Assembly: GCA_023935145.1 (NCBI GenBank)
Contig: CM043700.1
Location: forward strand, 137,979,328-138,043,327
Direction of reading: 5' to 3'
DNA length: 64,000 nt
Origin: Bretschneidera sinensis
Taxonomy: Eukaryota; Streptophyta; Magnoliopsida; Brassicales; Akaniaceae
Shown piece after piece: positions 35,447-47,268 of this stretch. The translations under genes and the position numbers were made by a program. The notes below the pieces were generated by a model, which was not told where the DNA came from, did not search any database, and worked only from the letters and a program-made list of their open reading frames with translations. The stretch's first letter is position 1. The number at the start of each line of letters is the position of its first letter.

Positions 35447-37170
35447 CCGAGGGCTTGTGGAGCGACTCCTCCTTTCGGCCAAGAACACCAGGGGTCCAAG
35501 GACAAGTGGGGCGAACCATCTTTAGAAAATAAGGGGCCGAGGACCAGTGGAGCAATCCATTTCCTCGGCCTTGAAGAGAGTGGGCCGAGGACCAGTGGAG
35601 CAATCCATCTCCTCGGCCAAGAAGACCATGGGTCCGAGGACTAGTGGAGCAATCCATCTCCTCGGACCATGAAGAGAGTGGGCCGAGGACCCGTGGAGCA
35701 ATCCATCTCCTCGGCCAAGAAGACCATGGGTCCGAGGACTAGTGGAGCAATCCATCTCCTCGGACCTTGAAGAGAGTGGGCCGAGGACCCGTGGAGCAAT
35801 CCAACTCCTCGACCAAGAAGACCACGGGTCCGAGGACTAGTGGAGCAATCCATCTCCTCGGACCTTGAAGAGAATGGGCCGAGGACCGGTGGAGCAATCC
35901 ATCTCCTCGGCCAAGAAGACCATGGGTCCGAGGACTAGTGGAGCAATCCATCTCCTCGGACCTTGAAGAGAGTGGGCCGAGGACCCGTGGAGCAATCCAT
36001 CTCCTCGGCCAAGAAGACCATGGGTCCGAGGACTAGTGGAGCAATCCATCTCCTTGGACCTTGAAGAGAGTGGGCCGAGGACCCGTGGAGCAATCCATCT
36101 CCTCGGCCAAGAAGACCATGGGTCCGAGGACTAGTGGAGCAATCCATCTCCTCGGACCTTGAAGAGAATGGGCCGAGGACCAGTGGAGCAATCCATCTCC
36201 TCGGCCAAGAAGACCATGGGTCCGAGGACTAGTGGAGCAATCCATCTCCTCGCACCTTGAAGAGAGTAGGCCGAGGACCCGTGGAGCAATCCATCTCCTC
36301 GGCCAAGAAGACCATGGGTCCGAGGACTAGTGGAGCAATCCATCTCCTCGCACCTTGAAGAGAGTGGGCCGAGGACCCGTGGAGCAATTCATCTCCTCGG
36401 CCAAGAAGACCATGGGTTCGAGGACTAGTGGAGCAATCCATCTCCTCGGACCTTGAAGAGAATGGGCCGAGGACCAGTGGAGCAATCCATCTCCTCGGCC
36501 AAGAAGACCATGGGTCCGAGGACTAGTGGAGCAATCCATCTCCTCGGACCTTGAAGAGAATGGGCCGAGGACCAGTGGAGCAATCCATCTCCTCGGCCAA
36601 GAAGACCATGGGTCCGAGGACTAGTAGAGCAATCCATCTCCTCGGACCTTGAAGAGAGTGGGCCGAGGACCCGTGGAGCAATCCATCTCCTCGGCCAAGA
36701 AGACCATGGGTCCAAGGACTAGTGGAGCAATCCATCTCCTCGGACCTTGAAGAGAGTGGGCCGAGGACCCGTGGAGCAATCCATCTCCTCGGCCAAGAAG
36801 ACCATGGGTCCGAGGACTAGTAGAGCAATCCATCTCCTCGCACCTTGAAGAGAGTGGGCCGAGGACCTGTGGAGCAATCCATCTCCTCGGCTAAGAAGAC
36901 CATGGGTCCGAGGACTAGTGGAGCAATCCATCTCCTCGCACCTTGAAGAGAGTGGGCCGAGGACCCGTGGAGCAATCCATCTCCTCGGCCAAGAAGACCA
37001 TGGGTCCGAGGACTAGTGGAGCAATCCATCTCCTCGGACCTTGAAGAGAGTGGGCCGAGGACCCGTGGAGCAATCCATCTCCTCGGCCAAGAAGACCATG
37101 GGTCCGAGGACTAGTGGAGCAATCCATCTCCTCAGACCTTGAAGAGAATGGGCCGAGGACCCGTGGAGCT
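35447..37170. repeat. 49-bp tandem array organised as 98-bp dimers, about 35 monomers
   Basis: From 35585 to 37152 there are 32 consecutive monomers of exactly 49 bp, then a partial one. A 48-bp monomer (35537) and two degenerate ones (from 35447) precede them. Two monomer types alternate: one containing GGCCAAGAAGACCATGGGT and one containing GGACCTTGAAGAGAGTGGG. Each monomer has CCGAGGA and, 18 bases later, TCCTCGG, so each can form a 7-bp hairpin stem. The overlapping 70-aa open frames are by-products of the period. Tat elements are known to carry variable tandem arrays in their 3' untranslated region. Confidence 0.96.
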
Positions 37171-37400
37171 ACGGGAAAGTTTCTCGTGTCTAGGACGGCG
37201 GCTGTGAAGACACGTGGTCTCACCTGGGTGGATGCCGCGCCATGTTACCTTGGAAATTTAAACAGCCGTTTTTAGGGAAAGCGGCGGCCACCTCGAGGGA
37301 CGTAACGTCCCCTGGGAAAGTGTGTGGGTCGTTTGGGAGTTCTAAATTGTCCCATAGATTCCTGAGACTGCATTAAATGCTCCTCGTTGGCCGTGACACT

Positions 37401-37415
37401 CCCCTATATAAGGGG
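37401..37415 (+). promoter_or_regulatory. TATA box for the antisense gene of the Tat element
   Basis: CCCCTATATAAGGGG is a perfect plant TATA core in a GC-rich setting, about 245 bp before the ATG of the antisense gene. It lies inside the retrotransposon but points opposite to gag-pol. Confidence 0.7.
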
Positions 37416-37654
37416 CTTTGGTTTCTTCTTCTTCCACACACATTCCATAATCTCCTTCTGTTTTCAGAGAGTAGCTTTCCTGAGAGCCCTCGGCCTCGTC
37501 CAAAGAAGCTTGTGAGTTCTCGTCCTCGTCCCTTCAGTGAGAAGTTTGGTGTGATCGTTGCATTCGCGAGACCTTGGGAGGAAAGCTCTAGGAGGAATTC
37601 AAGTCCGAATCCTTCGGACGTTGGTGAGTTCGTGTTTTCTTTAATTTTCATATC

Positions 37655-39708
37655 ATGTCTTCTTCGTTTGATACATACCGTGATAGGCCTAGTAGTAGTA
37701 ATGGTAGGAGTAGTGTAGATGGTACGAGTGGTAGCAGCTCCGAAGAAGTAGAGACGTCCTCGTCTTCTTCTGGAGGGAATGCCCCCGTAACGGGTACGCC
37801 AGGGACAGGCCCCATGGCGCTAGTGCCCTACGTCCCTTTGGAGGTGGAGAGAGAATATCAGGACGGGTCCTCGTCTGGTGAGGACACACTTAGGGCGTTG
37901 ACCGACATTAGGGAGACCTCGGCTGGAGAAGAGAGAGAGGAATGGAACTATACAGCCAACGAGATCCTTAGCCAACTGAGGGAGGAGGATTTGGAAGTGA
38001 TAAGGAAGACGTACCGCATTCCGGGCGAGTATGAGCTTTGGCTGGCCAGGGTGGGAGAGAGGGCCTGTGATGTCCTCCCTGACTGGGCCCCGTTCGAGCT
38101 TTGCGTGTACGAGTATCACATGCAGGCCGGGCTCCGGTTTCCCCTTCACCCCTACTTTTGTACAATCCTTAGGTACTTTGATATAGCGCTGTGTCAGCTG
38201 GTACCGAATTTGGTACGGCTGATCATGGCCTTTATCTGCGTTTGCTTAGAAGTGGGCCGACCAATGACGATGGATATTTTTAAGGCCCACTTCTTGATCA
38301 GTCGGCATGGTCACACAGGGTGGGTGGTCTTTAGTACTCGGTCGAAGAGGAGGTTGCTGAAGAAGACCCCTTCATCTATCAAAAGGTGGAAGAAGAATTT
38401 CTTTTTCATCCGATCTGCCGAGGACTTCGGCTTGCCTCGTGCGTGGAGTATGGACCGCACCGGGAAATGCAAAAAGGCGGGCCTTCTTCCGTATGAGCAA
38501 GAGACGGTGAATGCCATGGTGGCCTCGCCTTTGGACGTCAGGGTCCTATACGACAATGAAGAACTGGCCCGGCGAGGTTTTTGTTCTTTGTGCCCCGAGC
38601 CTTCGCTTGAGAGCGGTAAAGGCTTTGGTTTACCCTCTACTTTCTTTATTCTTATTTTGCATCGTTATCCTGCGATTTGCACTTACGCTATTTCCTTCTT
38701 TCGTTTGCTTCTTTTGTTTGCTTGTGTTTTGATCAGAGATGGAAGCAGCTGCCCGTGCCCGAGAGCATGCCAAGAAGTTAGCATTGGAGCAGAGGAGGTC
38801 GACTCGGTCCGTGAAACAAATAGGCTCGACTTCGCGGCCTAAGAAGAGGGCCCGAGCCCCATCTCCGGCTCCGATCGACTTGGGGACTCCTCCACGGCCG
38901 TTGACCCAGTCAGAGACACCTCCGGTAAGCAGTGCCCCTATCCCCGGCCCTAGCCAGGGGCCAGCTTCGGAGGCCTCGATCTTCATGCCCAACTGGGCCA
39001 TCCGGACAGATGACTCTGTCTTCGCACATCCTCGGGTGGCGAGGGAACATCTGTTTAAGGGCACCCCCCCTCGTGACATTGCCGAGTTGGGTCGAAAGAC
39101 CACGGACTCTCTCTGTGCGGCGACCGAGGCTTTGGCTTCTCAGGTTAGATTCCATTTTTGCTTTGTCATATATTATTTTCGCCGAATAGTGTTTCACGCA
39201 TGGCTTCCGGTATCAAATGGGCGTTCTGGTGAGCGCGGCCACACGTCGATGCATGGAGACAGCGGAGCTTCTTGGGCGTACCCAACGCCAGTTGGAGGAG
39301 AGGACAGAGGCTGTTTGCCAGCTGCAGGCTTCCTTGGAGTCTGCTATCCTGGCTAAAGCCGAAGCCGAAGCCACTGCTCGGGCCGCTATCGAGGAGGTCG
39401 AGGTCCGTCTTAGAGCCGCAGCTGAGGAGGCTGAGGCCCGCACTAGGGCGGCCGTGGAGGAAGCCTTGGCTTCTTTCCAGAGTTCGGAGGCCTATCGCCA
39501 GGCCGTCGTTTCCGAGGGTGGCCAGCAGTACCTTACGGGGTTCATGGAGGCCAAGGGGAAGGCTGAGAGCATGTACCCGGAGCCCGATTTCTCCGCATTG
39601 GACCTGCTGGGGCCCGAGGATGAGGAGCCGCTAGCTTCGGATGATGAGCCCGCTGATGGGCAGGATCGTGGCGGGCGATCGGGGTCTCCTGACCTTGGAG
39701 ATCAGTAG
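37655..39708 (+). CDS. Antisense accessory gene of the Tat element, 'putative gypsy-type transposon' (PF04195-like) protein
   Basis: Opposite in direction to gag-pol and convergent with integrase. Exon 1, 37655-38615, is joined in phase to 38737-39143 by a GT-AG intron of 121 bp. A further exon fits 39190-39708, but that 46-bp intron is unusually short, so the acceptor is uncertain. The product would be about 628 aa. It has a Ser-rich N terminus, then a domain with LRFPLHPYFCTILRYFDIAL and FKAHFLI resembling the plant 'putative gypsy type transposon' family. A basic NLS-like patch (RPKKRARAPSPAP) and an Ala/Glu-rich coiled coil follow, with an acidic end near MYPEPDFSALDLLGPEDEE. The function of this family is unknown. 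Frames are open, unlike pol. Confidence 0.72.
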
Positions 39709-39910
39709 GGCTTAGGTCGAGGGCACTCTGTCGTAGTCCCCCCCTTTTTGTTGTTTTATTGTTTTGGCCCAGCCGTTCTTGTGTTGTCTTTAAGGGCTGT
39801 TGGTGCACATTTTTGCCTTGGTTTGGGTATTTGGTTTAGTTAACAGGACAAATGTAAGTAAAGTCTTTAATATATATAAAATAAGACTGTTTACATGCGC
39901 GCAACGCTAT

Positions 39911-42900
39911 TTATTGATAAAAACGTCGAAGATGTTCCGCATTCCAAGTACGAGGAATGGCATTTCCGTTCAATTCTTCGAGTTCAAACGTGCCAGGACG
40001 GCATACTTTTTTGATGCGATACGGCCCTTCCCAAGTAGGGACTAGTTTGCCTGATTCTCGGGGCCTAGATACTGCATTCTTTCGCAAGATGAGGTCATGA
40101 AGACAGAAACGTCTTACTTTTACTCTTGAGTTGAAGTATCTGGTGGCTCGCTGCTGGTAAACGGCAAGTCGAATTTGGGCTTTGTCCCGGGCTTCGTCGA
40201 AAAGATCGGCGTTCGTGCGAAGGGCTTCCTCATTGCTTCGTTCCTCGAAATTCTGAACTCGTAAGGAAGGTATTCCTATTTCCAAGGGGATGATTGCCTC
40301 GGACCCATAAGTCATGAAGAAAGGGGTTTCCCCGGTAGGTGCTCGAGTCGTGGTTCGATATGCCCAAAGTATATTGGGTAAATGGTCTGTCCACTGCTTC
40401 TTTGCTTCGTCTATTCGCCTTTTAATGCCTTGCAAGATCGTTTGGTTGGTAACTTCAGCTTGTCCATTTGCTTGCGGGTATCCAACCGAAGAGAAACGAT
40501 GGTCAATGTGTAATTCATCGCAAAATGTTTTGAACCGAACGCTGTCAAACTGTTTGCCGTTGTCTGTTACTAACACTTGTGGTACTCCAAACCGACACAT
40601 GATTGATTTCCATACGAAGGCTCGGGCTTGAAAGTCCGTGATGCTGGCCAAGGGTTCGACTTCTACCCATTTTGTAAAATAATCTATGGCAACTATGAGG
40701 TATCTTCGCTGGCCGGTCGCTACGGGAAAGGGCCCGAGAAGGTCCATTCCCCACATAGCGAAAGGAAGTGGACTGACTATTGGTGTAAAAAAGTTCGCTG
40801 GTTGTCGTGGCACAGTGGCATACCGTTGACAGCTTTGACATTTGGTCACCAACTCCATGGCTGCTTCCCTCATTTTCGGCCAATAGTATCATTGACGAAG
40901 GATTTTGAACGCCAAGGCACGTCCTCCGAGGTGATTTCCACATATACCTTCGTGGACTTCTCGAAGGGCGTAATTAGCTTCGGTCGGGTCAAGACACTTT
41001 AAGAAAGGCGTTGTCAACCCCCACTTATACAGGTGATCATCCAGAATTGCGTATCGGGCGGCTCGAGACACAATCTTTCGGGCTTCGCCCTTATCATTGG
41101 GAAGAATACCGTCACGTAGATATTCCAGGATAGGACTCATCCATGCTCTCTCACCAACCAAGGGTAAGACCATTATTTCGTCGATACTCGGCACGGCTAG
41201 GGTTTCGAGGTAAACTGCTCGCCTGGACTCGAGCTGGCAAGACGAAGCAAGCCGGGCCAATGAGTCGGCCTTCGTATTTTCTGCCCGCGGAATCTGGTTT
41301 AGAGAAAAGACTTCAAACTGCCCGGCTAATACCTTTGCTGCTGCTAGGTAGAGAGCGATTTTTTCTCCTCGGGCCTCGAATTCGCCGTTCACTTGGTTCA
41401 CTACTAGTTGGGAATCGCTATATACATGTAAATTTTGTACAGATATCACCTTGGCTAGTTTCATGCCTGCGAGTAGAGCTTCATACTCGGCTTCATTGTT
41501 CGACGCTGGAAACCCAAACCTCAGGGCGTACTCAATGGCGAAGTTATCGGGACCGCTCAGAATGAGCCCTGCTCCGCTTCCAGAGTCGGTAGAGGATCCG
41601 TCCACATGAAGGGTCCATCGTAAAGGCAGGTTCGTTCGACTAACATCCTGCGGAGATTCTGCTTCTGTTAAGGGCAAAGTAGTTTCCATGACAAAATCAG
41701 CTAGGGCTTGCGCTTTGATAGCTGTCCGAGGCCGATAACGGATGTCGAACTCTCCCAACTCTATGGACCATTTGACTACTCTACCGGCGACATCTGGCTT
41801 GTGGAGTATTTGTCGAAGAGGCTGGTTGGTGAGGACCGTGATGGTATGAGATTGAAAATAAGGTCGAAGCTTCCGGGCCGAAATCAACAGAGCATACGCC
41901 ATCTTTTCCGTTGGAAGATATCTTGTTTCGGCATCATGAAGCACCTTGCTGACATAATACACTGGCTTCTGTGTGCCTCATTCTTCTCGTATTATGACGG
42001 AGGCCACTACTTCGGGACCAGCTGAAAGATATAAGAAAAGGTTTTTGCCGGCTATTGGTTTGGTAAGCACGGGAGGTGTCCCCAAATATATTTTCAACGC
42101 CCTGAAGGCTTCTTGACAAGCTTCGTCCCATACGAAGTTCTGGGTCCGACGGATGGCTTTAAAAAAGGGAAGGCACTTCTCGGCAGATTTTGACATGAAT
42201 CGGCTGAGGGCCGCTATTCTTCCAGTAAGGCGCTGGACTTCCCTAACGGTCCGAGGCGGACTCATGTTAAGAACAACATCAATCTTTTCTGGATTGGCTT
42301 CTATACCTCTGTGGGTGACCAGGAAGCCGAGGAATTTTGACCAGCATGTCGTCCACATATACTTCCATATTCCGACCCATCTGCTCTTTGAATATCTTGT
42401 TTACTAGTCTCTGGTAAGTGGCTCCAGCATTTTTCAAACCGAACGGCATGACCCTATAACAATATAGGCCTTGCTCTGTGATAAATGCCGTCTTTTCTTG
42501 GTCAGGCAGATGCATAAGGATTTGGTTATACCCAGAGTAAGCATCCATGAATGTTAACAGCTCATGGCCGGATGTTGCGTCAACGAGTTGATCAATCCGG
42601 GGCAAAGGAAAACTGTCTTTAGGACAGGCTTTATTGAGATCAGAAAAGTCTATACAAATTCGCCACTTGCCGTTTGCCTTTTTTACCATTACAACATTAG
42701 ATACCCAGTCCGGATAGCTCACCTCTCGGATGAAGTCAGCCGAACGTAATTTCTCAACTTCTGCCCGAACAACTGCCTGTCGCTCAGAAGCAAACGACCT
42801 TTTCTTCTGAATAACCGGTTTGTGGGTCGGGTCAACACTCAAGCGATGTACGATGACGTCCGGGCTGATTCCTGGCATATCGGCAGCAGTCCAGGCGAAT

Positions 42901-45179
42901 AGATCTTGGTTTGCCCGTAGAAGGGCTAATAGAGATTCCTGAAAAGTGCTGGACAGGTTGGAACCAATTTGAACAGTTTTGGTGCTATCTTCTCCAAGGG
43001 GGATTGTGAGTACATCTTCTCCGGGCCTACCTCGTAGGTTGCTTGCTTCATCCCTAAGGTCATCCAGTTCGAGTGGTAGGGCTTCCGTCTTTTTACCTTT
43101 TATTGCACTGAGATAACAGGATCTGGCGGTTCGTTGATCTCCTTTGATCTCGCCTACTCCGTCTGTCGTGGGGAATTTGATTTTGAGATGATGGGTAGAG
43201 ACAACCGCTCGGAGTTTATTCAGCGTGGGTCGTCCGAGTATCATATTGTAGGAGGAGGGTTGTCGGACAATTAACAAAGTGGAATGTACGGTTGTTGTTT
43301 GAGGTGCCGTTCCCGCAGTTACCGGGAGAGTTATGCTGCCTTCTGTAAAGACCGGTCCCCCTGAGAAGCCATAGAGTGGGGTGGAGACCAGCTCCAGATG
43401 TGCATCACCCAGCTGCATTTGGTGAAAGGCATCATAAAAGAGGATGTCGGCCGAGCTCCCGTTATCGACTAGGACTCATCTTATCTCATGGTTAGCCACA
43501 AGGAGTGAAATTACAACAGCATCGTCGTGTGGGATCTGCACTCCTTCCAAGTCTTCGTCCGAAAAAGAAATAGTCTCTCCGGTCCTAGGTCTTTTCTGAG
43601 GTCCAGCAACAGAGGCTATTGACCTAGCATAAGACCTACTGCGAGCATGGGACCCCCCGCCAGCAACGAGTCCTCCGTAAATGGTTTTGATAATCTTCGC
43701 CAAGGGGACCTCCGGTTTTTTCTGGCTGGGCTCCCTATAACTTGGCCCTGGGCTCTTCCGGGCTGCCCTTGTAGGTCTGTTTCGTTCATAAGGACGTTCA
43801 AGGCTTCTACGCGATCGTTCATCACATTTCTCCTGTCGTGGCCCGACGTATTCTTTTAGATGCCCTCGATTGATGAGGGCCTCGATCTGATTTTTTAAGG
43901 CTTTACACTCTTCCGTATCATGGCCGAAGTTTCTGTGGAACCTACACCAAGTATTGCGATATGGGTTGAGGTTCGGCGGCCTTGGAGGCCATTGCAAGAG
44001 GTCCCTGTCATGAATCTGCATCAGAATGTTGGTCCTGGAGGCATTCAGTGGTGCATAGCTGTGGATTTGCCCCGGAGTTCTGGCTCTGGTTCCGTAGGTT
44101 GCAAGAGTCCGGGATCTATCCTCGAAAGGCCTGAGGGTTCTGGGTTTCTCCTCGCGAAATGGCCGCTTAGAGGGTTCGCGGCTGGGACTAGTGGGGCCTC
44201 TCTTCCTCTTTTCCGTATCTCCTTCGCGTTCTCTTCGGAATGCTTGATCATCTTCTGCTAGCATGTATTTTTCGGCTCGCGCCAAGACTTCATTCATGTC
44301 CATAGGCGGACGTCTGATGAGTTTTGAGCTGAAGAATCCGGATCTTAATCCATTTTTGAATGCCAGGAGCTGAACATTGGGATCAAGGTCTGGGATCTCC
44401 CAAGCTGCAGTGTTGAATCTGGAAATATAGGCGCGAAGCTTCTCTCCTTTTGACTGGACAATATTAAACAGAGACTCCGAAGTTTTCTTGTGTCCTTTGC
44501 TGCTGATGAAATGTGAGGCGAAGGCATAGCTTAGGTCTTTGAAGGTGCGAATACCCCCTGGTTTCAAGTGGGAATACCACGTCCCAGCCGCTTTCTCTAG
44601 GGTTAATGGAAACGCTCTGCACATCACAGGGTCCGAATGTCTATGGAGGGTCATTGTGGTTCGGTAGTGCTGGAGGTGATCTAAGGGATCTGTGGATCCA
44701 TCGTAAAGTTTGATTTGTGGCATCCGAAAATTGTGTGGGAGGGGGGCGTCAAGGACTTCTTGTATGAAAGGTGGGTCCTGTACGTCGAGATCATCGCTAA
44801 TACTGTGGCCGCGTTCTTTAAACGCCTCATTGATGCGTCCCTCTATGTCCTCGATCCGTTTGCCAAACCCTTCGCTGTTCTTGGGCACGGGACTCTCTCT
44901 GAACTTGGCTGGGGGAGGTGAGTGGGTCGCCGAGCAGACATCCGCTGGTGGGCGGCGGTCAGTGGAAACATCGTGACCTGGTTCCAGCGATGGGAGTGGC
45001 AGCGTTTGCTGAGGTCTCCTGCGAACTTCGGCAGCCAGATCGGCCACCAGGTGTGCAAGCTCTGCGAATTGCGCCTGGAGCGTACCTTCATTCGGGTGAA
45101 CCTCGGGTTCGGCTGAAGAACTGTCTCCCGACCGTAGCACGCGAGTGCCTAGATTCCTGGCGGGTGTTTTTGGAGGCAT
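39911..45179 (-). pseudogene. Gag-pol polyprotein of the Tat element, disrupted
   Basis: Gag (43476-45179, 567 aa) is open, with a retrotransposon gag domain and a CRFHRNFGHDTEEC zinc-knuckle-like motif. An in-frame TGA follows, then protease (VDNGSSADIL). Reverse transcriptase keeps YVDD near 42,350. Just after it, near 42,335, coding sequence between YVDDMLVK and the FLGFLVTHRG block is missing and the frame changes. RNase H and the archaeal-type RNase H (HVDGSS...NNEAEYEAL...YSDSQLVV) lie at 40,889-41,962 and are preceded by another in-frame TGA. A third TGA (position of a Gly in YYWP context) precedes integrase. Integrase (39,911-40,873) retains Asp in AIDYFTKW, Asp in VTDNGKQF and Glu in GQAEVTN. 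Not functional as one polyprotein. Confidence 0.92.
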
Positions 45180-45237
45180 GCTAACAGATGAGTTCTTTTG
45201 ACTTCTTCGCTGTTACTGTCAGCGAGAGATGTGGTTT

Positions 45238-45256
45238 CCCACAGACGGCGCCAATC
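45238..45256 (-). other. Primer-binding site of the Tat element
   Basis: Adjacent to the right LTR, the - strand reads GATTGGCGCCGTCTGTGGG, a primer-binding site seen often in Tat-type elements. The priming tRNA is not assigned here. Confidence 0.75.
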
Positions 45257-45853
45257 TGTTGATGCCAAAAATGAGTGTTGCTGAGCTGGATGTTTAGCCT
45301 GTAGAAGTACCTGCACAGAGAAAGGGAGATTAGTTATTGGGGTCGACGGAGGGGATGCCTCCGAGGATGCTCCGATGCTTAAGTTAGCAAAAGCTCAAGG
45401 TTGTATGTGTTTAAAGCTGAAAAGCTCAGTCCCCCCCTTTGGACCGCTTACCAAGTCCTTTTATAGAGTTTCGAAGGCGGTGATATTCGGAGGCGGTAGT
45501 GGGCCGGGGCTGCTGTGACAGGATACCCCAACTGGGTTGGGTAATGATGCCTATGAGGCCCAGCTAGGAGGCTGAGAACCGTTCAGTAGGGCTTTTGCCT
45601 TGTTGGCTTATTCCAGAGCCGTCTATGCGTAAGACGGTGTTTAGACCTGACTTCCCAACTTGGTTGGGTAATGATGGTTCGGAGGGCGGTGGTGACGTGG
45701 AGGCCCAGCTGGGGCCAAGATGCCCCTGAAGGCGGTCATGACCTGGAGGCCCAGCTGTCTGGGCCTGAATTGTCCGCGTGTCTCTTTGAACTCTGGGATC
45801 ACGATGATCCACGTGTCCTCCTCCTATTGGAGAGTCATATTTTGGTAGTATCA
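45257..45853 (-). repeat. 5' LTR (element sense) of the Tat element
   Basis: 597 bp, same ends and length as the left LTR, followed by the target duplication GTATG and then CCTCTCC of the interrupted small-gene flank. Confidence 0.95.
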
Positions 45854-45858
45854 GTATG

Positions 45859-46176
45859 CCTCTCCATCTTCTTGGATCCTCCTCTTTCTTCACTTGCGCA
45901 GATTACGAATATAGGTAGCCAAACGAACAATTCCGATCACTGCAGCTGCACCTGCAGCTGCAAATGCAGCTTCAGCTAGTGCTGTACCCACGACATGTAC
46001 ATTATTTTCCCCAGCAATGTTTTTCATTTCTCTCAAAAAGGCTGAAGCTGCAGCTCCTGCTATAACCCCGCCACGTTCAATATATTCCCCAGCATTGTTG
46101 CTCATTTTGCTCAAAAAGGCTAAGTTGCGCCAACTGCTATAGGTACGCCAAGTTCAATCCCAGTATTGTTGATCAT
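45859..46176 (-). pseudogene. Small Ala-rich gene, copy 3, truncated and frameshifted, beside the Tat element
   Basis: Homologous to 60,359-60,646. It begins MINNTGIELGVPIAVGA at ATG 46176. A one-base deletion near 46,125 (GGCTAAG versus GGCTGAAG in the paralogue) then shifts the frame. The downstream frame (45,890-46,105) reads MSNNAGEYIERGG, SAFLREMKNIAGENN, an Ala-rich stretch and IRNLRK-stop. The KTMKAPGK tail is missing through an internal deletion shared with the 60.4-kb copy. Confidence 0.7.
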
Positions 46177-46199
46177 TTTTCTCAAAAAGCTCGTATGTT

Positions 46200-46649
46200 T
46201 TTGTTGTAGTAATTATAGAGCAGGGTCATCTAAAAGAGGGCAGGCCCACTAAGCACTAGCCATCACACATTGGAATAAAGTGGAACCTGAGTTTTTTTCT
46301 TCTTCTTTTGCATAATGACTCAATTGCTTTAATAAAGACAAGGTTGGCTATAATCTAACAAACCAATAATAATTGGAATGGGATAAAGGTGGTTTTTAAA
46401 TAAAAATCGGATGGGAGCTACTCAATAGCTTACTTTGACTTTTATATGCATCACCTCATATTTTGAAGATTATTATTATGATGTGAGAACTCGTAAGCAA
46501 ATGTAACTTCTTTCAAGTAGAAGTTTTCTCATCACAAGTAAACAGCCCTTTACAACTGGCGAAAGTCATTCCTCACATGGTTCAAGATTTAAAAGTCACG
46601 TTCAAACTGTATCTCATTTCGAAATAATAAAACTAAAAGGTCACCATAC

Positions 46650-46691
<42 letters not shown>

Positions 46692-47265
46692 TTTTCTTTT
46701 TTTAGGTTTCGTTTAGACAAGTTACAGGTTCAGTTGTTTAGAATCCAATATAATTACTATACAGTATTTATATTATAAATTTAATTTTTATACCTTTGAA
46801 CTTAATTTAGTCAATGTCAATTGATCCTGATCTTATCATACAATCAAAATCAAAGAAGATAAAAAGAGATCCATTTGCTAGTAGACAATTTTAACAAGTA
46901 TCTTGTTACTTTAGTAAGCTTTTTCGTTAATCAACGGAATGACATAAAGGTGTTTTTCAAAAAATATTTTACTTTTTAAGTTTCGTTATGTTTCAACTGT
47001 TTAGACTCAAAAGAAATAATCGTAAACAAAACATTAGTTTAAAAAAACCGTGAAACTAAAAATTAAACTCGTTAAAATCATATATTTCAAATTTACAGAC
47101 ACAACAAGAGAGAGAAACAACATAAATGGGATTGTAATATACTGCTCCCGTCAATACCATTTAACTCATATGAGATAAAAAATAATAAAGGCAGAGTTCT
47201 TAATTTTTTTTTATATAGTAATATCTATTAGTCTCTGCCTCTCCGTCTTCCTGGATCCTCCTCTT
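46200..47265. repeat. Segmental duplication block R3 (partners 57.36-58.75 kb and 60.69-61.08 kb)
   Basis: Shared landmarks are GCACTAGCCATCACACATTG, GGAATAAAGTGGAACCTG, AAAGACAAGGTTGGCTATAA, TTAATTTAGTCAATGTCAAT and AGACAATTTTAACAA. It includes a (TA)n run at 46653-46682. It joins consecutive small-gene copies. Confidence 0.8.
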
Positions 47266-47268
47266 TCT

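Larger units (their letters stand above)
34726..45853 (-). mobile_element. Tat-lineage Ty3/gypsy LTR retrotransposon (11.1 kb) with antisense gene and tandem array
   Basis: Two 597-bp LTRs (TG...CA) and a perfect 5-bp target duplication GTATG at 34721-34725 and 45854-45858 define the element. Its sense strand is -. Gag, protease, reverse transcriptase, RNase H, a second archaeal-type RNase H and integrase occur in that order from right to left. The double RNase H is the hallmark of the Tat lineage. Beyond pol come an antisense spliced gene and a 49/98-bp repeat array, then the polypurine tract. The pol frame is broken in several places, so this copy cannot act alone. The GC content is higher than in the AT-rich surroundings. 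Confidence 0.95.

Noticed and set aside
35447..37170. CRISPR-like array
   Set aside because: The units are contiguous 49-bp monomers without unique spacers, inside a plant retrotransposon.
35522..37223. A ladder of about sixteen overlapping 70-aa open frames (MDCSTSPRTHGLLGRG...) on the - strand
   Set aside because: They repeat every 98 bp, which is not a multiple of three, so each is the same tandem DNA read again. There is no start context or independent coding signal.
37373..38149. Minus-strand open frames of 80-109 aa opposite the antisense gene
   Set aside because: They lie opposite a GC-rich coding exon and have no recognisable domain or promoter.
41143..41565. Open frame of 140 aa on the + strand across the Tat RNase H region
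   Set aside because: It is antisense shadow of the pol coding sequence, with no domain of its own.
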